Below, one piece after another: positions 16,036-24,311 of a stretch of DNA of 46,901 bases. The notes beneath the pieces were generated by a model. The model did not search any database. It saw only the letters and a program-made list of their open reading frames with translations, and was not told where the DNA came from. A program made the translations under genes and the position numbers. Each line of letters opens with the position of its first letter. Position 1 is the stretch's first letter. The DNA is from Streptomyces sp. MBT65 (GTDB lineage: Bacteria; Actinomycetota; Actinomycetes; Streptomycetales; Streptomycetaceae): contig NZ_JAENRY010000104.1 in NCBI RefSeq assembly GCF_016612545.1, positions 1-46,901 of the forward strand. The letters are read 5' to 3'.

Positions 16036-16069
16036 CGTCCCCACCCGTACGCACCTTCAGGAGACAGCA

Positions 16070-17650
16070 GTGGCCCGGCGCCCCCTCCCCCGCATCCTGA
16101 GCAACGGCACCGCCCAGATCGCCCGGAGCCGGGAGCTGGCCCGGACGGCGGCCGACAGCGCCACCGATGTCCTCCATCCGCTGATCACGGTCACACGCGG
16201 TCTGCGCCGGCTGGCATCCGCCGGGCGGCGCAGATGGGCCGACACCCCCAAGGACAAGCGCGGGCCGCTGCTGTTCCTGGTGGCCTCGGTGATCCTGGTC
16301 GTCGCTCTGGTGCCGTACGGCCCGCTGCTCGCCGCCATCACACTGATGGCGGCGGCGGCATGGCAGGGCCGGGACCGCACCCCGCCGGCGCCCGAAGGGC
16401 CCGACGAGTCCCAGACCCAGCGCCTCCAGTCCCTCTACGAAGCGCTGGTGCCCTACTTCTCGGCCGCCGAGGACCCGGCACCCCTGTTCGCCCACGGCGG
16501 AGACTGGGAGAAGGCCTTCCCGGCCTACGAGTTCGACGGCGGGGGCCGGATCTCCCATCTGGTCGTCCGCTATCCGGCGTACTTCACCGACGGCGAGGCC
16601 GACTCCCGCGCGCGGATCGAGCAACTGCTCACCGCGAAGTCCGGCCGCAGCCGGGAGTACCACTTCACCTGGGACGAGGAGGGCAACCAGCTCACGGTCG
16701 GCGTCCTCGCCCCGCTCCCCACCGACATCGCCGCCCAGCGCTTCGTCACCGCCCCCGGCGAGACCGTCCTGGGCTTCACCGACCCGACCCAGGTCCACCG
16801 CACGCTCCCACTCACCCACGGCGAGGAGCGGCGCGACGTACCGCCGGTCGTCTGGCGCACCGGCGTCCGCTCCACCGAACCGAACCTCCTGGTCATGGGC
16901 CAGCCCGGCAGCGGCACCTCCACCCTGCTGCGCTCGATCGCCCTCCAGGCGCTCCAGTACGGCGACGTCCTGATCGTCGAGGGCGGCGGCACCGGCGAGT
17001 ACGCGTGCCTCACCGGCCGGGACGGCGTCCTCGCCGTCGAGTGCGGCCTGGCAGGCGCGCTGGCCAGCCTGGAGTGGGCCTCCCAGGAGACGGAACGCCG
17101 GCTGATCGCGGCCAACCGCGCCCGCCAGTCGGGCCACCCGGCACCGGACGACACCAGGCGCCCCCTGTGGATCATCCTGGACCGCCCGAGCGCCTTCGCC
17201 CACGTGGCGACGGCCGACGGCTACCAGGACCCCCAGTCCCTGCTCCAGGTCCCCCTGCGGCACGGCCGCGCGGCCCATGTGACGGTGGTGGTGGCCGAGC
17301 AGTTCGACAGCGCGGACGCGCTCAGCGACGCCGTACGACAGCACACACGCGCGCGTGTCGTCCTCGGCCCCGCCGGCGCCGGCCAGTTGGAGGCGGTCCT
17401 GGGCGCTCCCCCGCACACCACGCCGATCGCCCAGATCCCCCCGGGCCGCGGCTACGCCCGCCTCGGCAACGGCCCGGTGCACCGACTCCAGGTCCCGGCG
17501 ACCCCGGACCCGTACGACGACGCGACGAACGACGCGCACCGCCAGGCGGTCCTGGCGCTGCTCCCGCCGCGCACCACACCGGCGGACGCGGCGGAGACCA
17601 TGCCGACCGAGGTGGTGCCCGCCGAAGCGGCGGTGGCCGAGACCTCGTAG
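16070..17650 (+). CDS. sffA: SffA-like SpoIIIE/FtsK-family protein
   Basis: GTG 16070 follows AGGAGACAGC, giving 526 residues. Residues about 65-102 hold a hydrophobic pair (LLFLVASVILVVALVPYG and PLLAAITLMAAAAWQG), so the N-terminus is membrane-bound. An acidic linker leads to a P-loop domain from about residue 255 on. The Walker A region reads LVMGQPGSGTSTLL, with Thr where Lys is expected. The Walker B-like strand is LWIILDRPSAF, with Asp-Arg rather than Asp-Glu. The tail is Pro/Ala-rich. SffA is a septum-localised DNA translocase-like protein acting in spore chromosome segregation. The atypical P-loop raises the question whether it hydrolyses ATP. Confidence 0.8.
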   Translation: MARRPLPRILSNGTAQIARSRELARTAADSATDVLHPLITVTRGLRRLASAGRRRWADTPKDKRGPLLFLVASVILVVALVPYGPLLAAITLMAAAAWQGRDRTPPAPEGPDESQTQRLQSLYEALVPYFSAAEDPAPLFAHGGDWEKAFPAYEFDGGGRISHLVVRYPAYFTDGEADSRARIEQLLTAKSGRSREYHFTWDEEGNQLTVGVLAPLPTDIAAQRFVTAPGETVLGFTDPTQVHRTLPLTHGEERRDVPPVVWRTGVRSTEPNLLVMGQPGSGTSTLLRSIALQALQYGDVLIVEGGGTGEYACLTGRDGVLAVECGLAGALASLEWASQETERRLIAANRARQSGHPAPDDTRRPLWIILDRPSAFAHVATADGYQDPQSLLQVPLRHGRAAHVTVVVAEQFDSADALSDAVRQHTRARVVLGPAGAGQLEAVLGAPPHTTPIAQIPPGRGYARLGNGPVHRLQVPATPDPYDDATNDAHRQAVLALLPPRTTPADAAETMPTEVVPAEAAVAETS

Positions 17651-17656
17651 CGGATC

Positions 17657-17686
17657 GGGGTCGGTGCGGACGACCGCGCCGACCCC
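17657..17686. terminator. Bidirectional terminator between sffA and the MocR gene
   Basis: GGGGTCGGTGCGG (17657-17669) pairs with CCGCGCCGACCCC (17674-17686) around an ACGA loop: 13 bp with one G-U wobble. It sits between two convergent stops. Confidence 0.8.
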
Positions 17687-17705
17687 TCGTGCAGCCCCTC
17701 GCCCG

Positions 17706-19208
17706 CTACGCCACGAAGGTCCGCGGCGACTCGCCGCCGCCCCCGCTGACACCGTTCTCCACCAGCCGGGCCGCCGCGGCCAGCCGAACGGCCGCCTCGT
17801 CGGCCACCGCGCCGCCCACGGTGAACGGCAGCCGCACATACCCCTCGAAGGCCCCGTCGACGCCGAAACGCGGCCCGGACGGCACCCGCACCCCCACCCG
17901 CTCGCCCATCTCGGCGAGCCGTGAGCCCGACAGCCCGCCCGTGCGCACCCACAGCGTGAGTCCGCCCTTGGGCACCTCGAACTCCCAGTCGGGCAGCTCC
18001 CGTCGTACCGCCGCGACGAGCGCGTCCCGGTTCTCCCGGGCCTGGGCGCGGCGGATGTCGACCGCCTGCTCCCAACCCCCGGTGCTGAAAAGCCAGTTGA
18101 CGGCGAGCTGCTCCAACACCGGGGTGCCCAGGTCCGCGTAGGCGCGGGCCGCGACCAGGCTGCGGATGACATCGGGTGCCGCGCGGACCCAGCCGATGCG
18201 CATGCCCGCCCAGAAGGCCTTGCTGGCGGAACCGACGGTGATGACGGTCGAACCGGCCGGGTCGAACCCGCAGACAGGGCGCGGCATCTCGACGTCGTCG
18301 TCCAGCCACAGCTCGGTCATCGTCTCGTCGGCGACGAGCACGGTGCCGGCCGAGCGGGCCGCGTCCACGAGCTGGCGCCGCTGGTCGTCGTCGGCGAGGG
18401 CGCCGGTCGGGTTGTGGAAGTCGGCGACGACGTACGCGAGCCGGGGGGCCGCGTCCCGCAGCACCTGCCGCCAGCGGTCCATGTCCCAGCCGGAGAGCCC
18501 TTCGGCCATCGCCACGGGCACCAGCCGCGCACCAGCCTCCCGCATCAGCTGAAGGATGTTGGCGTACGAGGGCGACTCCACGGCGACCCGCTCACCGCGC
18601 CCGGCGAAGAGATGGCAGATGGCGTCGATGGCACCCATCGCACCGGTCGTCACCATGATCTGCTCGGGCATGGTCGGGATCCCGCGCAGCGTGTACCGCT
18701 CGGCGATCATCGCGCGCAGCGCGGGCAGCCCCGCCGGATAGTCGCCATGCGTGTGGGCGTACGGCGGCAGCTCCTCCAGGGCGCCCTGGACGGCCCGGGT
18801 GAGCCACGGCTCGGGCGCGTGCAGGGCGGCGCAGCCGAGGTCGATCACCGAACCGAGGGCCTCCGGGGGCAACGGCTCCAACCCGCGCGCGGGGAGCGGG
18901 TTTCCGGCCGGTACGGAGGTCCAGCTGCCGGCTCCGCGCCGGGACTCCAGGAACCCCTCGGAGCGCAGCGCCTCGTAGGCGGCCGCGACCGTGGTCCGGC
19001 TGACGGACAGCGCCAGGGCCAGTTCCCGTTCGGCGGGCAGCCGGGCGGCCACGGGGACGCGCCCCTCCAGCACGAGCAGCCGGATGCCGTCCGCGAGCGC
19101 GCGATAGGCGGGCGGCCGGCGGGTGCCGGGCCCGGCCGGCCGGTCCTGCTGGGAGTTGAGCAGCCGGGCTAGCTGAGCGGCGCCCATCGCCGAGGTCCAC
19201 TGCGCCAT
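17706..19208 (-). CDS. MocR-type GntR regulator with aminotransferase-fold domain
   Basis: ATG 19208 gives 500 residues. A GntR winged helix occupies about 35-105 (ADGIRLLVLEGRVPVAARLP, ELALALSVSRTTVAAAYEAL). It is joined by a linker to a fold-type I aminotransferase domain with PLP-site features: VTTGAMGAIDAICHLF, VVADFHNPTGALADD and the Lys motif TVGSASKAFWAGMRIGWVRA. MocR proteins sense PLP or an amino compound and normally control a divergent neighbour. Here that is the YczE-like membrane protein, 101 nt away. MocR-YczE pairing is common in Streptomyces. Three CCATG-type hexamers lie in the shared gap. Confidence 0.93.
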   Translation of the reverse strand: MAQWTSAMGAAQLARLLNSQQDRPAGPGTRRPPAYRALADGIRLLVLEGRVPVAARLPAERELALALSVSRTTVAAAYEALRSEGFLESRRGAGSWTSVPAGNPLPARGLEPLPPEALGSVIDLGCAALHAPEPWLTRAVQGALEELPPYAHTHGDYPAGLPALRAMIAERYTLRGIPTMPEQIMVTTGAMGAIDAICHLFAGRGERVAVESPSYANILQLMREAGARLVPVAMAEGLSGWDMDRWRQVLRDAAPRLAYVVADFHNPTGALADDDQRRQLVDAARSAGTVLVADETMTELWLDDDVEMPRPVCGFDPAGSTVITVGSASKAFWAGMRIGWVRAAPDVIRSLVAARAYADLGTPVLEQLAVNWLFSTGGWEQAVDIRRAQARENRDALVAAVRRELPDWEFEVPKGGLTLWVRTGGLSGSRLAEMGERVGVRVPSGPRFGVDGAFEGYVRLPFTVGGAVADEAAVRLAAAARLVENGVSGGGGESPRTFVA

Positions 19209-19228
19209 GGAAACCAGTCCACCTTCCC

Positions 19229-19254
19229 GGAATTGGCCATGGATGACGTCCGTT
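19229..19254 (+). promoter_or_regulatory. Sigma-R-like promoter of the YczE-GDPD operon
   Basis: GGAAT (19229-19233), then 18 nt, then GTT (19252-19254) fits the sigma-R consensus GGAAT-N18/19-GTT exactly. It lies about 55 nt before the TTG start at 19309 and points the right way. It overlaps the CCATGG repeats that might be bound by the MocR protein. Confidence 0.55.
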
Positions 19255-19308
19255 CTCAAGCCACAGAGTGCCATGTGTCAGGCCACTACCACCACCAGGG
19301 GGCACCTC

Positions 19309-19962
19309 TTGTCCACACGGAACCGTCTCGGGCGACGGTTGGTCCAGCTGTACGCCGGACTCGCGCTCTACGGCGCCAGCTCGGCGCTCCTCGTGGTGTC
19401 GGGGCTGGGCCTGGAGCCCTGGAACGTGCTGCATCAGGGGCTCGCCGAACTCACCGGCCTGACGATCGGTGTCGTCTCGATCATCGTGGGCGCGGCGGTG
19501 CTGCTCCTGTGGATCCCGCTGCGCCAGCGCCCCGGCCTCGGCACGGTCTCGAACGTGTTCGTGGTCGGCCTGGCCATGGACGGCACCCTCGCGCTGGTGC
19601 CGGACGCGCACGGCCTGGCCGTACGGATCCCGCTGCTGCTGGCGGGCATCCTCCTCAACGGGGTCGCCACCGGGCTCTACATCTCGGCGCGCTTCGGACC
19701 GGGCCCGCGCGACGGCCTGATGACCGGGCTGCACCAGCGCACCGGCCGCTCCATCCGCCTGATCCGCACGGGCATCGAGGTCGCCGTCGTGGCCACCGGC
19801 TTCGCGCTGGGCGGCACAGTGGGCATCGGCACACTGCTCTACGCCCTGGCGATCGGCCCGCTCGCCCAGCTCTTCCTTCGCGTCTTCGCCGCCCCCTCGG
19901 CATCCGGCGGCAGCACGGTCGTAGCCACCGGGTCACCGGAACGGGCGATACTGCCCGGGTGA
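19309..19962 (+). CDS. YczE/YitT-like integral membrane protein
   Basis: I chose TTG 19309 (217 residues), which follows AGGGGGC at good spacing. The ATG starts further up lack ribosome sites and sit over the promoter. Five to six hydrophobic segments are visible, beginning at LVQLYAGLALYGASSALLVV and followed by GLEPWNVLHQGLAELTG, a family hallmark (G-L-x-P-W-x-V-x-x-x-G). Next come IGVVSIIVGAAVLLL, RFGPGPRDGLMTGLHQRTG and TVGIGTLLYALAIGPL. Function of the family is unknown; it is often next to a MocR regulator, as here. The stop overlaps the GDPD start (GTGA). Confidence 0.85.
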   Translation: MSTRNRLGRRLVQLYAGLALYGASSALLVVSGLGLEPWNVLHQGLAELTGLTIGVVSIIVGAAVLLLWIPLRQRPGLGTVSNVFVVGLAMDGTLALVPDAHGLAVRIPLLLAGILLNGVATGLYISARFGPGPRDGLMTGLHQRTGRSIRLIRTGIEVAVVATGFALGGTVGIGTLLYALAIGPLAQLFLRVFAAPSASGGSTVVATGSPERAILPG

Positions 19963-20726
19963 CCACGCTCATACGGCATCCCTACCTCGACCATCCCGGT
20001 CCGATCCCCTTCGCCCACCGGGGCGGCGCGGCGGACGGCCTGGAGAACACCGTGTTCCAGTTCCGGCGCGCGGTCGAGCTGGGCTACCGGTACATCGAGA
20101 CCGACGTCCACGCCACGGCGGACGGGAAGCTCGTCGCCTTCCACGACGAGACCCTGGACCGGGTGACCGACGGCGCGGGCCGGATCGCGGACCTGTTCTG
20201 GTCGGACGTGAGCCAGGCGCGCGTGGCGGGCAAGGAACCGGTGCCCCCCTTCGAGGAGTTGCTGGAGACCTTCCCCGAGGTGCGCTGGAACGTCGACATC
20301 AAGGCGGAGCCGGCCCTCCGCCCCCTCCTGGACCTCCTGGAGCGCACCGACTCCTGGAACCGCGTCTGCGTCGGCTCCTTCTCCGAGAAGCGCGTGGTCC
20401 GCGCCCAGCACCTGGCCGGGCCGCGCCTGGCCACGTCGTTCGGCACGCGCGGGGTGCTGAACCTGCGGCTGCGCTCCTGGGGCGCGCCTCTCCCGGTGCG
20501 CCGTTCGGCGGTGGCCGCACAGGTGCCCGAGGAGCAGTCGGGCGTCCCCGTGGTCGACCAGCGCTTCATTCGCGCCGCACACGCGCGTGGAGTGCAGGTC
20601 CACGTGTGGACCATCAACGAGGCCGATCGCATGCACCGGCTCCTTGACCTGGGAGTCGATGGCATCATGACCGATCACATCGACACACTGCGCGAGGTCA
20701 TGGTGGAGCGGGGCGTCTGGGCCTGA
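19959..20726 (+). CDS. Glycerophosphodiester phosphodiesterase (cytoplasmic GDPD)
   Basis: GTG 19959 overlaps the upstream stop by 4 nt, giving 255 residues. The frame is open far upstream, but that is the shadow of the membrane protein gene. GDPD motifs are complete: PFAHRGGAADGLENT (catalytic His and Glu), YIETDVHATADGKLVAFHDE (metal and second His), RWNVDIKAE, and the C-terminal WTINEADRMHRLLDLGVDGI with TD. It hydrolyses glycerophosphodiesters to glycerol 3-phosphate and an alcohol. No signal peptide, so it acts in the cytoplasm. Confidence 0.95.
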   Translation: MTTLIRHPYLDHPGPIPFAHRGGAADGLENTVFQFRRAVELGYRYIETDVHATADGKLVAFHDETLDRVTDGAGRIADLFWSDVSQARVAGKEPVPPFEELLETFPEVRWNVDIKAEPALRPLLDLLERTDSWNRVCVGSFSEKRVVRAQHLAGPRLATSFGTRGVLNLRLRSWGAPLPVRRSAVAAQVPEEQSGVPVVDQRFIRAAHARGVQVHVWTINEADRMHRLLDLGVDGIMTDHIDTLREVMVERGVWA

Positions 20727-20767
20727 GCCCCCGGAGTCGACGCGTTCACGGGGAAGCGAGGGCACGG

Positions 20768-22117
20768 GTGGGTACCGACACCCTGCGGTCACAGCCGGCC
20801 GACGAGGCCGCCGAGCGGCGGCGCGAACAGCGCGGCTGGTACTTCTACGACTGGGCCTGCTCCGTCTACTCGACGAGCGTGCTCACCGTGTTCCTGGGCC
20901 CCTATCTGACCTCGGTCGCGAAGTCGGCGGCGGACCCGGACGGCTTTGTGCATCCCCTGGGGATACCGGTCCGGGCGGGTTCCTTCTTCGCCTACACCGT
21001 CTCCGCGTCCGTGATCGTGTCGATCCTCGTCATGCCCCTCGCGGGCGCGGCAGCGGACCGTACGGGCCGCAAGAAGCCCCTCCTGGCGCTCGCCGCCTAC
21101 GTGGGCGCGACCGCGACCACGGCCCTGTTCTTCCTGGACGGCGACCGCTATCTGCTCGGCGGCTTCCTGCTGATCGTCGCCAACTCCTCAGTGGCCGTCT
21201 CGATGGTGGTCTACAACTCCTACCTCCCGCAGATCGCCCCTCCGGAGGAGCGCGACGCCGTCTCCTCCCGAGGGTGGGCCTTCGGCTACGCGGCCGGCTC
21301 CCTGGTCCTGGTCGCCAACCTGATCCTGTTCACCGCCCACGACTCCTTCGGCCTCTCCGAGTCGATGGCCGTCCGCATCTGTCTGGCCTCGGCCGGCATC
21401 TGGTGGGGCGCCTTCACCCTCGTACCGCTGAAACGGCTGCGCGACCGCGGCCGTACGGCGTCCGAGGCGCCCACGGCGCAGGGCTGGCGGCAGCTCGCCG
21501 CGACCGTCCGGGACATGCGCGGCAAACCGCTCACCCTGTCCTTCCTGTTCGCCTATCTGATCTACAACGACGGCATCCAGACGGTGATCTCCCAGGCATC
21601 CGTGTACGGCTCCGAGGAACTGGGCCTGAGCCAGTCCACGCTCATCACGGCCGTCCTGATGGTCCAGGTGCTCGCGGTCGCGGGCGCGCTCGGCATGGGG
21701 CGACTCGCCCGGACCTACGGGGCCAAGCGGACGATTCTCGGATCGCTGGTGGCGTGGACGGTGACGCTGGCCGCCGGGTACTTCCTGCCCGCCGGCGCGC
21801 CCGTCTGGTTCTTCGTGCTGGCCGCCGGGATCGGCCTGGTGCTGGGCGGCAGCCAGGCGCTGTCCCGGTCCCTGTTCTCCCATCTGGTGCCGCCAGGGAA
21901 AGAGGCCGAGTACTTCTCGGCGTACGAGATGAGCGATCGGGGCATGAGCTGGCTGGGACCGCTTCTGTTCGGGGTGACCTACCAGCTGACCGGAAGTTAT
22001 CGGGACGCGATCATCTCTCTGGTGGTCTTCTTCGTCGTGGGGTTCGTGCTGCTCGCACGGGTTCCGGTGGCGCGGGCGATCACCGACGCGGGGAATCCTC
22101 TTCCCGAGAGGATTTAG
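20768..22117 (+). CDS. Atg22/UMF1-type MFS transporter
   Basis: GTG 20768 gives 449 residues with about 12 membrane segments. The opening EQRGWYFYDWACSVYSTSVL and FLGPYLTS is typical for bacterial Atg22-like (UMF1) proteins. The loop 2-3 motif is AAADRTGRKKPLLA. Further family features are NSYLPQIAPPEERDAVSSRG and SGSQALSRS-like GSQALSRSLFSHLVPPGKEA with EYFSAYEM. Yeast Atg22 exports amino acids from the vacuole. The bacterial substrate is unknown. It follows the GDPD gene by 41 nt and may share its transcript. Confidence 0.9.
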   Translation: MGTDTLRSQPADEAAERRREQRGWYFYDWACSVYSTSVLTVFLGPYLTSVAKSAADPDGFVHPLGIPVRAGSFFAYTVSASVIVSILVMPLAGAAADRTGRKKPLLALAAYVGATATTALFFLDGDRYLLGGFLLIVANSSVAVSMVVYNSYLPQIAPPEERDAVSSRGWAFGYAAGSLVLVANLILFTAHDSFGLSESMAVRICLASAGIWWGAFTLVPLKRLRDRGRTASEAPTAQGWRQLAATVRDMRGKPLTLSFLFAYLIYNDGIQTVISQASVYGSEELGLSQSTLITAVLMVQVLAVAGALGMGRLARTYGAKRTILGSLVAWTVTLAAGYFLPAGAPVWFFVLAAGIGLVLGGSQALSRSLFSHLVPPGKEAEYFSAYEMSDRGMSWLGPLLFGVTYQLTGSYRDAIISLVVFFVVGFVLLARVPVARAITDAGNPLPERI

Positions 22118-22203
22118 CGCTCAAGGCGAAAGGGCGGTAGTGTACGCGTTTGGCCTGCCTGGCGTACCGTTACTGCGCGTCAAAGATGACGAATCGCTAG
22201 GTG

Positions 22204-22221
22204 ACATCTGCTAGTAGATGT
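22204..22221. promoter_or_regulatory. 18-bp imperfect palindrome upstream of rbpA
   Basis: ACATCTGCTAGTAGATGT has a single mismatched pair in its dyad and lies in the 255-nt gap before rbpA, about 80 nt upstream of the sigma-R-like promoter. A housekeeping-like promoter (TTAGCG, 18 nt, TAGTGT) may precede it near 22116-22145. It could be an operator for a TetR or GntR dimer; no binder is evident nearby. Confidence 0.4.
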
Positions 22222-22284
22222 GACAAACCGGGCGCTGGTGGGTACAACAAGGGGCGGCTACGACGGCGACGCATGACCCCGTAC

Positions 22285-22311
22285 GGGAATCTTTACCGCC
22301 GACCGGACGTT
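22285..22311 (+). promoter_or_regulatory. Sigma-R promoter of rbpA
   Basis: GGGAAT (22285-22290), 18 nt, GTT (22309-22311) matches the sigma-R consensus. rbpA of S. coelicolor is a known sigma-R target. The start site would be near 22318, leaving about 55 nt of leader before ATG 22373. Confidence 0.85.
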
Positions 22312-22372
22312 GACCGGATGACGACGACAGCGACACCTGTCCTGTGGGCGACAAGCCCGGGAGGCACGATTC

Positions 22373-22747
22373 ATGAGTGAGCGAGCTCTTCGCGGCACGC
22401 GCCTCGTGGTGACCAGCTACGAGACGGACCGCGGTATCGACCTGGCACCACGCCAGGCCGTGGAGTACGCATGCGAGAAGGGCCATCGCTTTGAGATGCC
22501 CTTCTCGGTCGAGGCGGAGATCCCGCCGGAGTGGGAGTGCAAGGTCTGCGGGGCCCAGGCACTCCTGGTCGACGGCGACGGCCCTGAGGAAAAGAAGGCC
22601 AAGCCCGCGCGTACCCACTGGGACATGCTGATGGAGCGGCGCACCCGCGAGGAACTCGAAGAGGTCCTCGAGGAGCGTCTTGCCGTTCTCCGTTCCGGCG
22701 CGATGAATATCGCGGTTCACCCGAGGGACAGCCGCAAGTCGGCCTAG
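22373..22747 (+). CDS. rbpA: RNA polymerase-binding protein RbpA
   Basis: This 124-residue protein has the RbpA core. The zinc ligand region holds Cys34, His38, Cys56 and Cys59 (YACEKGHRFEMPF and EWECKVCGAQ). A basic linker (KKAKPARTHWDMLMERR) and the sigma-interaction helix REELEEVLEERLAVLRSG follow. RbpA binds the principal sigma factor and the RNA polymerase beta subunit, stabilises open complexes and supports growth and rifampicin tolerance. GGGAGG precedes ATG 22373 at good spacing. A sigma-R promoter lies upstream. Confidence 0.98.
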   Translation: MSERALRGTRLVVTSYETDRGIDLAPRQAVEYACEKGHRFEMPFSVEAEIPPEWECKVCGAQALLVDGDGPEEKKAKPARTHWDMLMERRTREELEEVLEERLAVLRSGAMNIAVHPRDSRKSA

Positions 22748-22798
22748 TCCCGAAGGTCCGGAGCGGTTCTACCGCACGAACGAGTGACACAAGCAAGT

Positions 22799-22840
22799 AA
22801 CCGCGGGCGCCGTACGAACATGTACGGCGCCCGCGGTTTT
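22799..22840. terminator. Bidirectional terminator between rbpA and fxsA
   Basis: AACCGCGGGCGCCGTAC (22799-22815) pairs perfectly with GTACGGCGCCCGCGGTT (22822-22838) around a 6-nt loop, followed by TTTT on the plus strand and UU on the minus. This is the strongest terminator in the window. Confidence 0.95.
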
Positions 22841-22871
22841 GTGAGTCCCGATGTCTTCGCGTGTCCCGGTG

Positions 22872-23429
22872 TCAGCTGGTGAGCGGCGGGCGCGGGCCCT
22901 GTGGCGCGTCGCTGCCGGGCTCCTGCCGGATGACCTCGCCCTGGACCACCTTGCCGTCCGGGCGGCGGATACGGGCCTGCTGGAAGGCGTCTCCCAGGGT
23001 GCCTGGGGCGGCCTTGCCCAGCTTCCGCTCGACCGTGCGCTCCGCATAGCGCGCCAGGGCCTTCTGGACCGGCGGAACCAGCAGGAGCAGACCGGCCACG
23101 TCCGAGATGAGACCGGGGATCATCAGCAGCAGGCCGCCCAGCATCATCAGGCCGCTGCCACCGCCGCCGGCCGGGGCGGTGCCCTGCTGCACGGCCTGGC
23201 TCAGGTTCTGGAAGGCCCGCCGGCCCGCCCGCTTGATCACCACGGCGCCGAGCACGAACCCGGCGAGCAGCAGCAGGAAGACGACCAGCCCGCTCGACGC
23301 GCCCGCGACCACCGTCAGCAGCCAGATCTCCAGCACCAGCCACGCGGCGATGCCCAACGGCAGATACGTACGCAGCCGGGAACGCGGAGGCCGGGCGGCG
23401 GAGGAAGGGGTGGGTGCGCCAGTCGTCAT
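22872..23429 (-). CDS. fxsA: FxsA family membrane protein
   Basis: This 185-residue protein has the FxsA core: two N-terminal hydrophobic segments (YLPLGIAAWLVLEIWLLTVV, then GLVVFLLLLAGFVLGAVVI) and the sequence KRAGRRAFQNLSQA. A third hydrophobic region follows (GLMMLGGLLLMIPGLISDVAG then LLLLVPPVQ). The glycine-rich insert before it is not unusual in actinomycetes. FxsA is a conserved inner-membrane protein named after suppression of phage F exclusion in E. coli; its normal role is unclear. The C-terminal 50 residues are soluble and basic. Confidence 0.93.
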   Translation of the reverse strand: MTTGAPTPSSAARPPRSRLRTYLPLGIAAWLVLEIWLLTVVAGASSGLVVFLLLLAGFVLGAVVIKRAGRRAFQNLSQAVQQGTAPAGGGGSGLMMLGGLLLMIPGLISDVAGLLLLVPPVQKALARYAERTVERKLGKAAPGTLGDAFQQARIRRPDGKVVQGEVIRQEPGSDAPQGPRPPLTS

Positions 23430-23501
23430 ACGTCCAGTGTGCCTGGGCCCGGCTCAGTGCGGGATAAGGGGACGATCAACGAGGCCTGTGCGGCCGTAGG
23501 G

Positions 23502-24311
23502 CTACGGCTGTGGAGGCCTTCCCGGGTTCGTCCGGCCGCGGAGCTTGCCGACCCGCTCCCCCACGCCCCAGGTGGTGACCCGCCACAGGGCCTCGACGAG
23601 GATGTCGCGGCTCATCTTGGAGTCGCCGAGTTCGCGCTCCACGAAGGTGATGGGGACCTCGACGACGTGGTAACCGGCCTTGACGGCGCGGCGGGCCAGG
23701 TCGACCTGGAAGCAGTAGCCCTGGGAGGCCACGCCGTCCAGACCGAGGCCTTCGAGGGTCTCGCGGCGGAAGGCCCGGTAGCCGCCCGTGATGTCGCGCA
23801 GCGGCAGGTCGAGCGCCACGCGCGAGTAGAGGCTGCCGCCCCGGGAGATGAACTCGCGGGACTTGGGCCAGTTCACCACCCGGCCGCCGGGCACCCAGCG
23901 GGAGCCGAGCACCAGGTCCGCGCCCTTGAGCGCGGTGAGCAGCCGGGGCAGCTCCTCGGGCTGGTGGGAGCCGTCGGCGTCCATCTCGATGAGGACTCCG
24001 TAGCCGTTGTCGAGGCCCCAGTGGAAGCCCGCGAGATAGGCGGCGCCGAGGCCCTCCTTGCCCTTGCGGTGCAACACCTGGACCTGTTCGTCCTCGGCCG
24101 CCAGCTCGTCGGCCAGCTTGCCCGTGCCGTCGGGGCTGTTGTCGTCGGCCACGAGGACATGAGCCTCGGGGACCGACTGCCGCACCCGACGGACGATGGA
24201 CTTGATGTTCTCCGCCTCGTTGTAGGTCGGGATGATCACCAAGGCCGTGCCGAGCGGGCCGAACTTCCGCCCCTGGGCCTGTGCCGCGAGGGCTCCGTCG
24301 CCGTCGTTCAC
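23502..24311 (-). CDS. ppm1: Polyprenol-phosphate mannosyltransferase Ppm1
   Basis: GTG 24311 follows GGGGCAGCA, giving 269 residues. The GT2 catalytic domain shows TALVIIPTYNEAENIKSIVR, VLVADDNSPDGTGKLADELA (the DDN and DSP site), AYLAGFHWGLDNGYGVLIEM and MDADGSHQPEELP (DXD). The late motifs are DITGGYRAFRRETLEGLGLD and PITFVERELGDSKM. Ppm1 transfers mannose from GDP-mannose to polyprenyl phosphate; in Streptomyces it supports protein O-mannosylation and phage receptor formation. There is no membrane segment, which is common when the acyltransferase Lnt is encoded elsewhere. The upstream extension of the frame is non-coding and carries a promoter-like region. Confidence 0.93.
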   Translation of the reverse strand: MNDGDGALAAQAQGRKFGPLGTALVIIPTYNEAENIKSIVRRVRQSVPEAHVLVADDNSPDGTGKLADELAAEDEQVQVLHRKGKEGLGAAYLAGFHWGLDNGYGVLIEMDADGSHQPEELPRLLTALKGADLVLGSRWVPGGRVVNWPKSREFISRGGSLYSRVALDLPLRDITGGYRAFRRETLEGLGLDGVASQGYCFQVDLARRAVKAGYHVVEVPITFVERELGDSKMSRDILVEALWRVTTWGVGERVGKLRGRTNPGRPPQP

